From Massilia sp. BJB1822 (lineage in GTDB: Bacteria; Pseudomonadota; Gammaproteobacteria; Burkholderiales; Burkholderiaceae_D), in NCBI RefSeq assembly GCF_013369485.1, contig NZ_JABWEB010000012.1, forward strand, positions 62,001 through 126,000: 64,000 nt of DNA. The letters are read 5' to 3'. Below the pieces are notes generated by a model. The model ran no database searches and was not told where the DNA came from. It was given only the letters and a program-made list of their open reading frames with translations. This document shows, one piece after another, positions 1-9,013 of the stretch (position 1 is its first letter; each line of letters begins with the position of its first letter). The position numbers were made by a program, and so were the translations under genes.

Positions 1-1
1 C

Positions 2-430
2 ATCAACCATATGATGTGCGATGTCGCGCGCCAGAAAGGCTTCATGTGCGCAGATAACTTCGCCCAATACATGGGTTCCGATTACGACAGCAATGGCGAT
101 GGCCGCATCGACTCCGAGGCGCTGCGCTATGTTGCAGGGGAGAGCCAGGCCAGCTACGTCACCCGCATCACCTCGACCTTGCGTTCGACCATCCGCGACG
201 CCAATGCCCACTTCGTGTCCGCCAGCAGCAGCTATGACTATATCCAGTCCGACGACACGCACCCGACCTATTCGGGCAGCACCGTCAGCGCCGGTCTTCT
301 GGGCGGTTCCACCGGCAGCGGCGCGCCGCGCTATACCTCGTTCGTGGGCGGCAAGAACCCGATCTGGAACCAGTATGGCCATGAGCGCATGGGCTGGGCC
401 GTTTCGACCTTCAATACGCCGGCGCCCTAA
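2..430 (+). CDS. SGNH/GDSL-type hydrolase, C-terminal part (5' cut by window edge)
   Basis: The reading frame is open to the first bases of the window, so the gene almost certainly begins upstream; the first internal ATG is at 11. Near the end lies SDDTHPT, which fits the catalytic Asp-x-x-His block V of SGNH hydrolases. Further in is DSNGDGRID, an EF-hand or dockerin-like calcium loop (Asp, Asn, Asp, Gly, Ile and Asp in the expected places). SGNH enzymes are esterases, lipases or carbohydrate deacetylases. The Ser catalytic block would be upstream and cannot be checked, so the substrate is unknown. The family call is moderately sure. Confidence 0.6.
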   Translation: MNHMMCDVARQKGFMCADNFAQYMGSDYDSNGDGRIDSEALRYVAGESQASYVTRITSTLRSTIRDANAHFVSASSSYDYIQSDDTHPTYSGSTVSAGLLGGSTGSGAPRYTSFVGGKNPIWNQYGHERMGWAVSTFNTPAP

Positions 431-451
431 CGGCTGGGCATAGGTCATAAC

Positions 452-1144
452 ATGGAGACGCCACGCCGTCCCGAGCATCCACCGGCCAGTGGCGATACGG
501 CCGGTGCTGGACAGGTGTGGCGTCCCAGCTCCGGCTATCTCCTCGTCGCCCTGGCGCTGGCCGTTGGCGGCCTTGCCTTGCTCTTCTTGATTTGGCGCTG
601 GTCGGGAGAGGATGCGCCCGATGCTGCGCCGCCGCCTTCACCGGCGAGCAGCACGGTATCCAAGCCGTCCGCGCCAGTTTCCGCGCCAATGCCTGCGTCT
701 GCGCCACAAGGCATCGTGCAAAAAGCGGTGCCGCGCTTGCCGGAAGGCGACGCCGATCCCACGCCCGATCTGGCAAGCTATGTCGCACGCGGCGAAAAGC
801 CGAGCATGGCCGAGGTGATTGAGCGCCTGCATGCGCGCGGCGTGCATACCGGCCTTGGCGCATTTTCGCCGCCGGGAACCAGGCCGCCGCTGATCGGACT
901 CGCCGTGCCTGAAGATTTCGAACTGCCGAAAGGCTATGTGCGCCATCATCAGGCTACCGATGACGGCCAGCGCATCGAGGCCGTTCTGATGTTCGCGCCG
1001 GATTTCCAGCTGCTCAATGCCGCCGGGCAGCCAGTCACCATGCCGAAAGACCGCGTCGTTCCGCCGGAACTGGCCCCGCCAGGGCTGCCGATCCGGCGCA
1101 TCGTCATTCCTCCACCAGTTGATCCGGCCCGACCGGGCCATTAA
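452..1144 (+). CDS. Single-pass membrane protein of unknown function
   Basis: This is a 230-residue protein with a short polar N-terminus, one hydrophobic segment at about residues 29-47, then a Pro/Ala/Ser-rich linker (about 52-80) and a soluble, probably periplasmic, C-terminal part with many prolines near its end. No enzyme motif was recognised. It starts 21 bases after the hydrolase stop and ends 5 bases before the next gene, so it may be co-transcribed with both. The start ATG is the first in frame; its ribosome site is weak. Function unknown. Confidence 0.55.
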   Translation: METPRRPEHPPASGDTAGAGQVWRPSSGYLLVALALAVGGLALLFLIWRWSGEDAPDAAPPPSPASSTVSKPSAPVSAPMPASAPQGIVQKAVPRLPEGDADPTPDLASYVARGEKPSMAEVIERLHARGVHTGLGAFSPPGTRPPLIGLAVPEDFELPKGYVRHHQATDDGQRIEAVLMFAPDFQLLNAAGQPVTMPKDRVVPPELAPPGLPIRRIVIPPPVDPARPGH

Positions 1145-1149
1145 GAACT

Positions 1150-3597
1150 ATGAGACAAATCTCCCATTCCAGAATGCTCATCGCGGCGGGCATTCTGGCG
1201 AGTGCGGTCCTGTCGGCCATGTATGCGCGCGGCGAATGGCTGTTCGGCTTCATCCTGCTGGCGCCTTGGCTGCGCGCGCTGGATGCCAGCCGCACGTGGA
1301 CCTCCACGCTGGCCTGCGCCTATGCTATGTCGGTGGCTTTCACGGCGGCCGTCTTCGCCTGGTTCGGTATCGCGTTTGGACGGTATACGCAGATTGGCGA
1401 GGTCACGGGCCTGGCCGCGCTGCTGCTTTGCGCCCCCTTGTTCCAGCCGCAGTTTTTCGCCTTCGCGCTGGTGCGCCGTGCATGCACCGGCCGCTATGGC
1501 CTGGCGCTGCGGGCGCTGGCGGCTGCGGCGGCCTGGGTGGCGGCGGAAAGGCTGCTGCCACGGTTGTTCAGCGACACGCTTGGCTACGGCTTGTATCCAT
1601 CGCCGCTGCTGCGCCAGGCCGCCGATGTGGGCGGCGGGGCAGGGCTGACGCTGCTGCTCCTGCTGGCGAATGAAGGCGTCGCGGCGGTCCACGCGCGTTG
1701 GGCTGGCGGCTGGCGCGCGGCGCTGCGGCCTCTCGCGCTGGCGGTGCTGGTGCCCTTGCTGCTGGCGACATATGGGGCGTTTGCACTGTCCGGCAGTCCG
1801 GCGTCCGCTGCCAAGCCTTTGCGCATGGGATTGGTGCAGGCGAATATGGTGGACTACGAAGGCCAGCGCAAATTGAAAGGTGCGCATGCCGTCGTGCGCG
1901 ATGTGCTTGACCGGCACTTCGCCATGAGCTACGACGCCGTGGTGCGGCAGCGCGCGGACGCGGTGTTGTGGTCGGAGACGGCCTATCCCACCACCTTCGG
2001 CCAGCCCAAGAGCGAAGCCGGCGCCGAATTCGACCGCGAGATTCTGGCCAATGTGAATGCCGCCGGCGTGCCTTTCGTGTTCGGCACCTATGACCGCGAC
2101 AGTGCCGGCGAATACAACGCGGCAGCCTTCGTGCAGCCCGGCGCTGGTCTGCTGGGCTTTTACCGCAAGACGCGGCTGTTCCTCTTCACCGAGTACGTGC
2201 CGGCCTGGCTGGATGGGGAAGCCTTGCGGCGCCTGCTGCCGTGGACCGGCAACTGGCAGCCGGGCAACGGCGCGCGCGTTTTCCCGCTGCGCCTTGCCGA
2301 TGGCCGGGAGGTGCCGGTACTGCCCTTGATTTGCCTGGATGATGTCGATGCGCGCCTGGCCATCGATGGCGCCCGCCTGGGCGCGCAGGCTATCCTCACC
2401 ATGTCTAACGATTCGTGGTTCAGCAAGGAGCGGGAGGGTGCGCAGCTCCATCAGGTGGCGGCGGCTTTTCGCAGCATCGAAACGCGTCTGCCGCAATTCC
2501 GCGTCACCACCAACGGCTACAGCGCTGCCATCGACGCGGGCGGCGCCATCCTGGCCGGAACCGCCATGGGCGAACCGGCCCTGGTGATTGCCGACCTGCC
2601 GCTGCGCAGGCCCGTGCCGACGCTGATGGTGAGGTGGGGCGACTGGGTTGGCCTTGCCGCCAGCGCCTTCCTGCTGTTGCTGGCGATAAGAAGCATCTCC
2701 ATTAGCTCAAGGCAGGCAGGGCAGCTTCCCGACACGCTGCCGCCCGCTATTGCCTTCCCGGCCAAGGTTGTGCTTCTGCCGCCTTTCGCCCGCTTTGCCG
2801 CCGGTTCGCTGCGCACTCTTGCGCGCATCGGGCTGCTGGGGATGTGCGCGGCGCTGCTGCTTGACGATTCTCTAAGGATCAACACGCTGGCGCAGATCCG
2901 CATTTTTGCCGCCTGCTTCCTGGCTCCGGAGGCGGCTGCCTTGTGCGTGCTGTTTGCTTTCAGGGCGCGCGCGGAGTTCAGTCCCGGCCATCTGGTGTTG
3001 AGCCGCGGGACGCAGCGCATCGAGCTGGCCTTACCGGATATCGCGGCGGCAGAGGTATGGCGCTTGCCGTTTCCCGGCCCTGGACTCGCCTTGCGGCTGG
3101 CATCGGGCCAACGCTGGCGCTACGGCCTGGCCTTGTCCGAACCTGTCGCCTTTGCCGCCGCCATGGCAGGCGCTGGTGGTCCGCCCATGGCGCAAAGAAC
3201 GCGGGAGCTGCAGGGGACGGTTCAAGCTGGCATGGGACTGCGGCATCGTTGGCTCGACCATCCTTTGAGCAAATTCGTCCTGCTCCCGCTGGTACTCGCC
3301 ATTCCAGCCTTCTCCCTGCATCAGCATATTGCCTATGGCAGCGCCTTCGGCGAGTACTACAGCTTCGGCCTGAAAGCTTACCTCAGCGCCTTTGTGCTGT
3401 GGTGGGCGGCGTGGTCCATCGGCGTGGTGCTGAGCGCGGCGTTGCTGCGCGCGGCGATCGAGGCCGGGGCGCTGCTGGCCATGCTGCTGCGCCCCAAGCA
3501 GGCCATCGGCACGCGGTTCTGGCTGGAACGCAGCGGCTACGCCATGCTGTATCTGGGTTTGCCGGCCTGGCTGCTGATCAAGCTCAGTGGCATGTAA
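1150..3597 (+). CDS. Apolipoprotein N-acyltransferase-like protein with an extra C-terminal membrane module
   Basis: The first ~520 residues have the layout of Lnt, which adds the third acyl chain to lipoproteins in the inner membrane: N-terminal membrane helices, then a carbon-nitrogen hydrolase domain. The nitrilase triad is visible as Glu276 (WSETAYP), Lys340 (YRKTR) and Cys395 (LICLDD), so it is probably catalytic. Lnt is usually about 510 residues; this protein has 815. The extra ~290 residues contain several more hydrophobic segments and a soluble stretch around residues 610-670. It may be a second, specialised Lnt-like enzyme. It ends one base before the stop of the convergent LysR gene. 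Confidence 0.7.
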   Translation: MRQISHSRMLIAAGILASAVLSAMYARGEWLFGFILLAPWLRALDASRTWTSTLACAYAMSVAFTAAVFAWFGIAFGRYTQIGEVTGLAALLLCAPLFQPQFFAFALVRRACTGRYGLALRALAAAAAWVAAERLLPRLFSDTLGYGLYPSPLLRQAADVGGGAGLTLLLLLANEGVAAVHARWAGGWRAALRPLALAVLVPLLLATYGAFALSGSPASAAKPLRMGLVQANMVDYEGQRKLKGAHAVVRDVLDRHFAMSYDAVVRQRADAVLWSETAYPTTFGQPKSEAGAEFDREILANVNAAGVPFVFGTYDRDSAGEYNAAAFVQPGAGLLGFYRKTRLFLFTEYVPAWLDGEALRRLLPWTGNWQPGNGARVFPLRLADGREVPVLPLICLDDVDARLAIDGARLGAQAILTMSNDSWFSKEREGAQLHQVAAAFRSIETRLPQFRVTTNGYSAAIDAGGAILAGTAMGEPALVIADLPLRRPVPTLMVRWGDWVGLAASAFLLLLAIRSISISSRQAGQLPDTLPPAIAFPAKVVLLPPFARFAAGSLRTLARIGLLGMCAALLLDDSLRINTLAQIRIFAACFLAPEAAALCVLFAFRARAEFSPGHLVLSRGTQRIELALPDIAAAEVWRLPFPGPGLALRLASGQRWRYGLALSEPVAFAAAMAGAGGPPMAQRTRELQGTVQAGMGLRHRWLDHPLSKFVLLPLVLAIPAFSLHQHIAYGSAFGEYYSFGLKAYLSAFVLWWAAWSIGVVLSAALLRAAIEAGALLAMLLRPKQAIGTRFWLERSGYAMLYLGLPAWLLIKLSGM

Positions 3598-4500
3598 TCA
3601 GGGACGGCTGGCCGCGGCATAGTTCCAAAGATCGTCGAGCACGGGCTTGCGGTGGCCGATGGCGCGGAACAGGCGGATTTCCAGCCGCAGCGTCCATTGT
3701 TCGCCGCCCGCGCGCACCAGCTTGCCCTCGGCCAGTTCGCGCGCGATGCAGCTCTCGGGCAGCCACGCCAGGCCATGGCCGGACAATGCCATGGTTTTCA
3801 ACAGTTCGGCCAGATCGCTTTCATAGCAGTTGTGCAGGCTGTCGGGCTGGCCGGCGCGCGTCTGGATATGCTGCACCACCCGGCCAAAATAGGTGGTCGG
3901 CGAATAGGCAAGATAGGGCAGGGGCTGCGCCTTGCCGCCAGGGAGGCTGAAGGCGGGCGATCCGGCGCGGTTGGGAACCGATACCGGCATCACCGTCTCA
4001 TCGCCCAGATGCAGAAATTCGAAGCGCTGCGCATCCAGCTCGATAGGCAAGGCGGAATGGTGATAGCACAGCAGCAGGTCGCAATTGCCTTCCACCAGCG
4101 CGAGCACCGAATCATGTACATTTGCCGGCAGGATGCGGGTGCGCAGCGGCCCGTGTTTGGCCTGCATGGAAGTCAGCCATTGCGGGAAGAAGTTGAGCGA
4201 CAGGGCGTGGCCGGCCGATACGCGCAGCACCTGCTCCTTGGTTTCTTCCACCCGCAGCATGGCGCGCGCGTCGTTCAGCAGGCGCATCGCCTCGCCGGCA
4301 GCGCTGCCGAACATCTTGCCGGCCGGCGTGAGCACCAAGGGATAGGTGCTGCGGTCCACCAGATCGGCGCCGACCCAGGCCTCCAGCGCCTGAATGCGCC
4401 GGCTCAGCGCGGACTGGGTCACGCAGCGGTCTTCCGCCGAACGCGAGAAGTTCCTGGTCTGCGCCAGGCTTAGAAAGTCCTCCAGCCATTTGATGTCCAT
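3598..4500 (-). CDS. LysR-family transcriptional regulator, HypT/YjiE-like
   Basis: A 300-residue LysR protein: an N-terminal winged helix (WLEDFLSLAQTRNFSRSAE, then QSALSRRIQALE) and a C-terminal effector-binding domain. From memory of that protein, several stretches recall E. coli YjiE/HypT, such as the region of AELLKTMALSGHGLAWLPE. The ATG at 4500 is chosen because GGGGGA lies 7 bases upstream; another in-frame ATG is at 4506. It is divergent from the racemase gene at 4654, the usual LysR/target arrangement, so it likely controls that gene. The inducer cannot be told from sequence. Confidence 0.85.
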   Translation of the reverse strand: MDIKWLEDFLSLAQTRNFSRSAEDRCVTQSALSRRIQALEAWVGADLVDRSTYPLVLTPAGKMFGSAAGEAMRLLNDARAMLRVEETKEQVLRVSAGHALSLNFFPQWLTSMQAKHGPLRTRILPANVHDSVLALVEGNCDLLLCYHHSALPIELDAQRFEFLHLGDETVMPVSVPNRAGSPAFSLPGGKAQPLPYLAYSPTTYFGRVVQHIQTRAGQPDSLHNCYESDLAELLKTMALSGHGLAWLPESCIARELAEGKLVRAGGEQWTLRLEIRLFRAIGHRKPVLDDLWNYAAASRP

Positions 4501-4653
4501 TGCCATTCCCCCGCTTGCCAATACGCGCAGCCATTGTAAACGAGCGGATATCTCCAACTATGCGCGGGCCGCATAGTTTCAGTGCGAATCAGCATAATGC
4601 GGCGCGCAGCCGCCCTTATCGTCACGGTATTCGAACCTTGAACCAGGACGCAA

Positions 4654-5454
4654 ATGAACACGACGCAGCTCTCACAGAAACCCAGCCCCGCCTTCAAACT
4701 GGGCATCGTGGGCGGCATCGGTCCTGCCGCCACGGTGGATTTTATGAGCAAGATCATCCGCAATACGCAGGCGCGCTGCGACCAGGAGCATTTGCGCCTG
4801 GTGGTGGAGCACAATCCGCAGATCCCCGACCGCACCGCCAACCTGCTGGACGGCGGCGCCGATCCCACCCAGGCGCTGTACGAGGCCTGCAAGCGCCTGG
4901 AGCTGAACGAGGCCACCCATATCGCTTTGCCGTGCAATACGGCGCATGCCTATATCGCGCGCATCCAGCCGCTCCTGTCGGTCCCCATCGTCAATATGCT
5001 GACCGAAACCGTGGCCCATATCGAGCGCCATTGGCCAGACCACCCCCAAGTGGGTTTGCTGGCCACATCGGGAACCATCGCCAGCGGCGTGTACCACGAA
5101 GCGGCGGCGGGACATGCGCTGGACCTGATCGTGCCGGATGCAAGCCATCAGGCCTACGTGATGGAGGCGATTTACGGTGAGCACGGCGTGAAAGCCGGTT
5201 ATGTCGATGGGGCTTGCAAGGAAGTGCTGCTGCGCGCCTTGGCGCATCTGGCCGGGCGCGGCGCAGGCATCGTCATCCTCGGCTGCACTGAGCTGCCGCT
5301 GATACTGAACCAGCAAGCCGACTACCGGATAGGCACACACATGGTCGCGCTGCTGGACCCTACGGACCTGTTGGCGCGGCATTGCGTAGCCGTAGCGCGG
5401 GGCGGGATCCAGACGGCCTCTCAAACGTCCCGCCGCGTTTGCGAACCTCAATGA
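4654..5454 (+). CDS. Aspartate/glutamate racemase family protein (YgeA-like)
   Basis: A 266-residue protein of the Asp/Glu racemase superfamily, which racemises amino acids without a cofactor by two cysteines. The N-terminus has the family signature GIVGGIGPAATVDF. The two catalytic cysteines are in PCNTAH (Cys94) and GCTELP (Cys211), so it should be active. It is cytosolic, with no signal peptide. YgeA-type enzymes have broad or non-Asp specificity, so the amino acid used is uncertain. It is divergent from a LysR gene, with about 150 bases between them that should hold both promoters. Confidence 0.85.
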   Translation: MNTTQLSQKPSPAFKLGIVGGIGPAATVDFMSKIIRNTQARCDQEHLRLVVEHNPQIPDRTANLLDGGADPTQALYEACKRLELNEATHIALPCNTAHAYIARIQPLLSVPIVNMLTETVAHIERHWPDHPQVGLLATSGTIASGVYHEAAAGHALDLIVPDASHQAYVMEAIYGEHGVKAGYVDGACKEVLLRALAHLAGRGAGIVILGCTELPLILNQQADYRIGTHMVALLDPTDLLARHCVAVARGGIQTASQTSRRVCEPQ

Positions 5455-5537
5455 GACGCCGGCTCCCCTTCCGTCGGGCCAGGATTGGCCACCTTTGACC
5501 GGACGGCAAGGGTGTTCCGGCGCCGTTCAAGTGCGCC

Positions 5538-6281
5538 TTAAGACCTTGGGATAGCGTTGGCCCAGTCCTCTTGCTCTATCTCACCTTCAGAATCGGTTTG
5601 AACCTCATGAATCAGTTCTGCGATTTCATCTAAAGAAATGAAGGGGGCCGCCATGGGAAACTTCCGGGTCAATTCTGCGTGGATTTGCTTGTATGCCTCT
5701 TTGGTAAGACTGCGGTCGCCATTGTTCTTGGATTGCAGAATAAATCCCTTACCGATGTCCTTGTTGGTCTTCGCAGCGGCATCGGAATCGCCGGAATCAT
5801 GATCCCGTACGAGGCCCAATTCCTTCCAGTCTGGCGCCAGAACTCTTACCACGGCCGCATCCTCGAGTGGTCTATTCGTTTTGGCATACCCCATCGATAC
5901 CGACTTTATTCGGCTGACGTAATTCGCCTGGCTGGCGCGTTCGATGAACTCTTCGGAAAGCACCTCTCCTGCTTCGTCATACTCTTTCTTCATAGCAGCT
6001 GTGGCGCCTTCAGTCTTGGCGGCGATTCTCATCCCGATCTGCTGCATGGAGCGCTTGCCGTCTTTACTTGTGCCGTGATATGAAATCATATGCTGATACT
6101 GATCCCTGACATACTGTTTCGCCTCCGGGATGGATTCACGGATCGCTCCCCGGAAGGATTGTTCCACTTTGTCGCGGTAACTTGCGTTGGCACTCAGCGA
6201 TGTTGTGGGGGACGGGGACGAAGGCAATTGCGATGCAGCTGGGGAGGACGACTTAATAACCACGTCAAGCTTGTTTCTCAT
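5538..6281 (-). CDS. Effector-like protein with an ADP-ribosyltransferase-like motif
   Basis: A 247-residue protein without signal peptide or membrane segment. The first ~35 residues are rich in Ser, Pro and Thr, as in secretion signals of injected effectors. Residues 66-84 read ISYHGTSKDGKRSMQQIGM, which resembles the first conserved block (H-G-T) of ADP-ribosyltransferase/PARP-like folds. It is followed by YVSRIKSVSMGYAK (121-134) and AVVRVLAP (143-150), which fit the second block in order and spacing. The catalytic Glu is not certain. GGAG precedes the ATG. An hrp-box-like promoter lies 36 bases upstream. The enzymatic role is inference; the effector-like look is moderately supported. Confidence 0.5.
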   Translation of the reverse strand: MRNKLDVVIKSSSPAASQLPSSPSPTTSLSANASYRDKVEQSFRGAIRESIPEAKQYVRDQYQHMISYHGTSKDGKRSMQQIGMRIAAKTEGATAAMKKEYDEAGEVLSEEFIERASQANYVSRIKSVSMGYAKTNRPLEDAAVVRVLAPDWKELGLVRDHDSGDSDAAAKTNKDIGKGFILQSKNNGDRSLTKEAYKQIHAELTRKFPMAAPFISLDEIAELIHEVQTDSEGEIEQEDWANAIPRS

Positions 6282-6317
6282 ATGACTCCAGACTAGTGAG
6301 TTGTGTTACGGACTTGT

Positions 6318-6346
6318 TTAGTAGCGTACCGGCGGGCGGAAGTTCC
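6318..6346 (-). promoter_or_regulatory. hrp-box-like promoter (GGAACT-N16-CTACTAA)
   Basis: On the minus strand GGAACT (6346-6341) is followed after 16 bases by CTACTAA (6324-6318). This matches the HrpL promoter pattern GGAACC-N15/16-CCACNNA with a C-to-T change in the second -10 base. It sits 36 bases upstream of the start codon of the effector-like gene at 6281, reading toward it. Confidence 0.55.
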
Positions 6347-6542
6347 CGCCGGCTTCAGCGTCTGTACGGGGAAGGGGCGCGTGATCTCATGTGCGGCGGA
6401 GACTGTCGAAAATGCTACAGCTTGTCGGACGCAAGCCGCGCTGCATATATTGAGGAGCGCTATTTCCTATTGCGGGACATTACAATGGCTAGCGCATGGC
6501 ATGGAATTCGAACTCTGGAGGCAGCGCTGCGAGGAGAGAACG

Positions 6543-8096
6543 ATGGGCCTGACCAAAATCCATATCCGCGGCCGCTTCTGGCTGATGTTGTCGGTGTTTG
6601 TCGCGGGCTTTGCCGCGTACAGCGCCTGGTCGGTGTGGACCCTCAATGAGCTGAAAGTGAATGGTCCCGTCTATAACCGCATCGTCCAGAGCAAGGATCT
6701 GGTGGCGGATATTCTTCCGCCGCCTGAATACGTCATCGAATCCTATCTGGTCAGCCTGCAATTGGCGGGCGTGCGCGACAAGGCGCGCCAGGAGGAATTG
6801 ATAAGCCGCCTGCAGACTCTCCGCAAGGACTACAGCACCCGCCACGAGTATTGGCGTAAAGCCGGCCTGGAAAGCGGGCTTGCGGCTGCGCTGCTGGAAC
6901 AGGCCCACCAGCCGGCCGAGGAATTCTATCGCCTGGTATTCAACGCCCTGGTTCCAGCAGTGCAAAAGGCCGACGCCGAAGCGGCTGCGCAGGCCATCGG
7001 CGGCATTAATGCCGCGTATGAGCGCCACCGCCAGGCCATCGATAAAGTGGTGGAGCTGGCGAATGTGCGCGCCGCCCGTGACGAAGCCCAGGCGCAGCAG
7101 GCGATTGAAAGTGCCAGTTGGCTGATGCTGACCATTCTTGGCCTGTCGCTGGGAGCCGGAATTGCGATTGCCCTGCTGGTCATGCGCGGCATCCTGCAGC
7201 CGCTGACGGCCGCCGTCCATGTGGCGGAAACCGTGGCGGCGGGCGATTTGACCGGTCAGATCGAAACGGTGGAGACGGAAGACGAAACCGGCCAGCTGTT
7301 GCGCTCCCTGCGGAATATGAATGAGAGCCTGGTCAGTATCGTGCATCAGGTCAGGACCGGGACCAGCGCCATTTCGGAATCCTCAAACCAGATCGCCGCC
7401 GGCAATCTCGATCTCTCTTCGCGCACCAAGCAGCAAGCCTGCTCGCTGGAGGAAACCGCATCGTCCATGAAGGAGTTGACCGGCATCGTCGAACAGAACG
7501 TCGGCAGCGCCGAGCAGGCCAGGCAACTGGCGGAAGCCGCCTCGCTGACGGCCAGCCGTGGCGGGACGGTGGTGGCGCGGGTGGTGGAGACCATGGGGTC
7601 GATCAACGAGTCCTCGCAAAGAATCGTCGACATCATCAGCGTTATCGATGGCATTGCCTTTCAAACCAATATCCTCGCGCTGAACGCGGCGGTGGAGGCA
7701 GCGCGTGCCGGCGGGCAGGGGCGCGGCTTCGCGGTGGTGGCCTCGGAAGTGCGCACGCTGGCGCTGCGTTCGGCCAGCGCCGCCAGGGAAATCAAGGAAC
7801 TGATCAACGACTCGGTGGGCAAGGTGGGCGAGGGCAGCCGGCTGGTGGACGAGGCGGGCGGCACCATGCGCGAGGTGGTGGACAGCGTGCAGCGGGTGAC
7901 GGACATCATCGGCGAGATCGCCAACGCCAGCCATGCGCAGTCGAACGGCATCGAACAAGTTAGCGCGGCCCTGTCCCAGGTCGAACAGGTGACGCAGCAG
8001 AACGCCGCACTGGTGGGGCAAGCCGCCGAAGCGGCTGAAAGCATGCGCCGCCAGACCGAGGCGCTGACGACCGTGGTGCGCATGTTTAAGGTTTGA
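6543..8096 (+). CDS. Methyl-accepting chemotaxis protein
   Basis: A 517-residue transmembrane chemoreceptor. It has a membrane helix at about residues 11-30, a helical periplasmic ligand domain, a second membrane helix at about 193-214, then HAMP and the long cytoplasmic signalling hairpin. The tip contains the invariant DGIAFQTNILALNAAVEAAR region that binds CheA and CheW. The frame is open 240 bases further upstream, but the ATG at 6543 has GGAG 8 bases before it and starts a normal N-terminus (MGLTKIHIRG). The ligand domain resembles the four-helix-bundle class; the ligand is unknown. Its stop lies two bases from the stop of the convergent PEP-CTERM gene. Confidence 0.9.
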   Translation: MGLTKIHIRGRFWLMLSVFVAGFAAYSAWSVWTLNELKVNGPVYNRIVQSKDLVADILPPPEYVIESYLVSLQLAGVRDKARQEELISRLQTLRKDYSTRHEYWRKAGLESGLAAALLEQAHQPAEEFYRLVFNALVPAVQKADAEAAAQAIGGINAAYERHRQAIDKVVELANVRAARDEAQAQQAIESASWLMLTILGLSLGAGIAIALLVMRGILQPLTAAVHVAETVAAGDLTGQIETVETEDETGQLLRSLRNMNESLVSIVHQVRTGTSAISESSNQIAAGNLDLSSRTKQQACSLEETASSMKELTGIVEQNVGSAEQARQLAEAASLTASRGGTVVARVVETMGSINESSQRIVDIISVIDGIAFQTNILALNAAVEAARAGGQGRGFAVVASEVRTLALRSASAAREIKELINDSVGKVGEGSRLVDEAGGTMREVVDSVQRVTDIIGEIANASHAQSNGIEQVSAALSQVEQVTQQNAALVGQAAEAAESMRRQTEALTTVVRMFKV

Positions 8097-8098
8097 GC

Positions 8099-8845
8099 CT
8101 ATGCCCCAGCGTTGCAAGCTGCCTTGCGTCGCGCCAGCATGGCAAGCAGGCCCAGACCGGCCAGCAGCATGGCGTAACTTTCCGGCTCGGGTACGGGCAG
8201 CGACGGCGCCAAAGAATTGATCGTCATCGTCACGTTCAATGCATCGTCGCGCGAGGCGTAGGTGAAGGCGTTGTAGACCGCCATATGGGTGTAGTCGGCC
8301 GGCTTGATCTCGCCTGGCAAATCGATCGAATTGAGAGCCCGGTGGCGGCTGTCGATGAAATCGATGCCCACTTCCTGCTGCAGGCCGGATTGGCCATTTG
8401 CCGTCAGCGCCACGATGTGCACCACGTCGACAAAGCGGTTGTCGATGACCGAGATGACGGGCGTATCGACCGAGGTGAAGCGCACGCCGTCATTGCCGAC
8501 CGTGTACTTGACGCCGGCCATCGTGCGGGCATAGCCCGGTCCACCGTACAGGGCCGACTCGGCACCGGGTTGAGCTGGTGGCATGCCGAGGAACTGGCCC
8601 AGCGCGGTATCGTAGAAGAAGTGGCCATGCACCTGATCGCCCTTGCTGATCAGCTTGCCCGCATAGCTGGACGAAGCGACGGCAACGCCGGGGCCGGGGC
8701 CGGTCGGCGAAGTGTGCGCATAGTAGGTCATGTCGCTGACTGTTGCGGTGAAGTCATAGGCGACGATAGCGGACTGGGCGAATGGCGCGCTGAGCAGCAA
8801 GAATGCTGCGGCGCCGGCGGATTTGAGGGACGGAACGAAGTGCAT
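8099..8845 (-). CDS. PEP-CTERM sorting domain protein
   Basis: A 248-residue exported protein: a signal peptide ending near APFAQS-A, a beta-rich body without known catalytic motif, and a C-terminal PEP-CTERM tail (VPEPESYAMLLAGLGLLA, then a short Arg-rich end). Such proteins are processed by exosortase in bacteria that make extracellular polysaccharide, common in Oxalobacteraceae. The ATG at 8845 with AAGG upstream is preferred over a TTG at 8863. No exosortase gene is in the window. The body gives no function. Confidence 0.8.
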   Translation of the reverse strand: MHFVPSLKSAGAAAFLLLSAPFAQSAIVAYDFTATVSDMTYYAHTSPTGPGPGVAVASSSYAGKLISKGDQVHGHFFYDTALGQFLGMPPAQPGAESALYGGPGYARTMAGVKYTVGNDGVRFTSVDTPVISVIDNRFVDVVHIVALTANGQSGLQQEVGIDFIDSRHRALNSIDLPGEIKPADYTHMAVYNAFTYASRDDALNVTMTINSLAPSLPVPEPESYAMLLAGLGLLAMLARRKAACNAGA

Positions 8846-8879
8846 GTAAGGCCTTGTCGTCAAATGTGAGGAAAAGTTA

Positions 8880-8909
8880 ATTATAAAACATTGACGTTAT
8901 GATATTCAA
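8880..8909 (-). promoter_or_regulatory. Candidate sigma-70-type promoter for the PEP-CTERM gene
   Basis: On the minus strand TTGAAT (8909-8904) and TATAAT (8885-8880) are separated by 18 bases, in an AT-rich patch about 35 bases upstream of the start at 8845. The -10 is a perfect consensus and the -35 has four of six bases. Read by eye only. Confidence 0.4.
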
Positions 8910-9013
8910 TGAAAAATAGGGACGATGCGAGGCGCGCCGTGGATTTTAAGAAGAAATTGCCTGGAGATTAATTCAACGATAGACTCCGGGCATTATCTCG
9001 CCAGTCTCTTTTT

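Noticed and set aside
5495..5519. Minus-strand GGAACA downstream of the racemase gene
   Set aside because: The sixth base is wrong and no -10 element follows.
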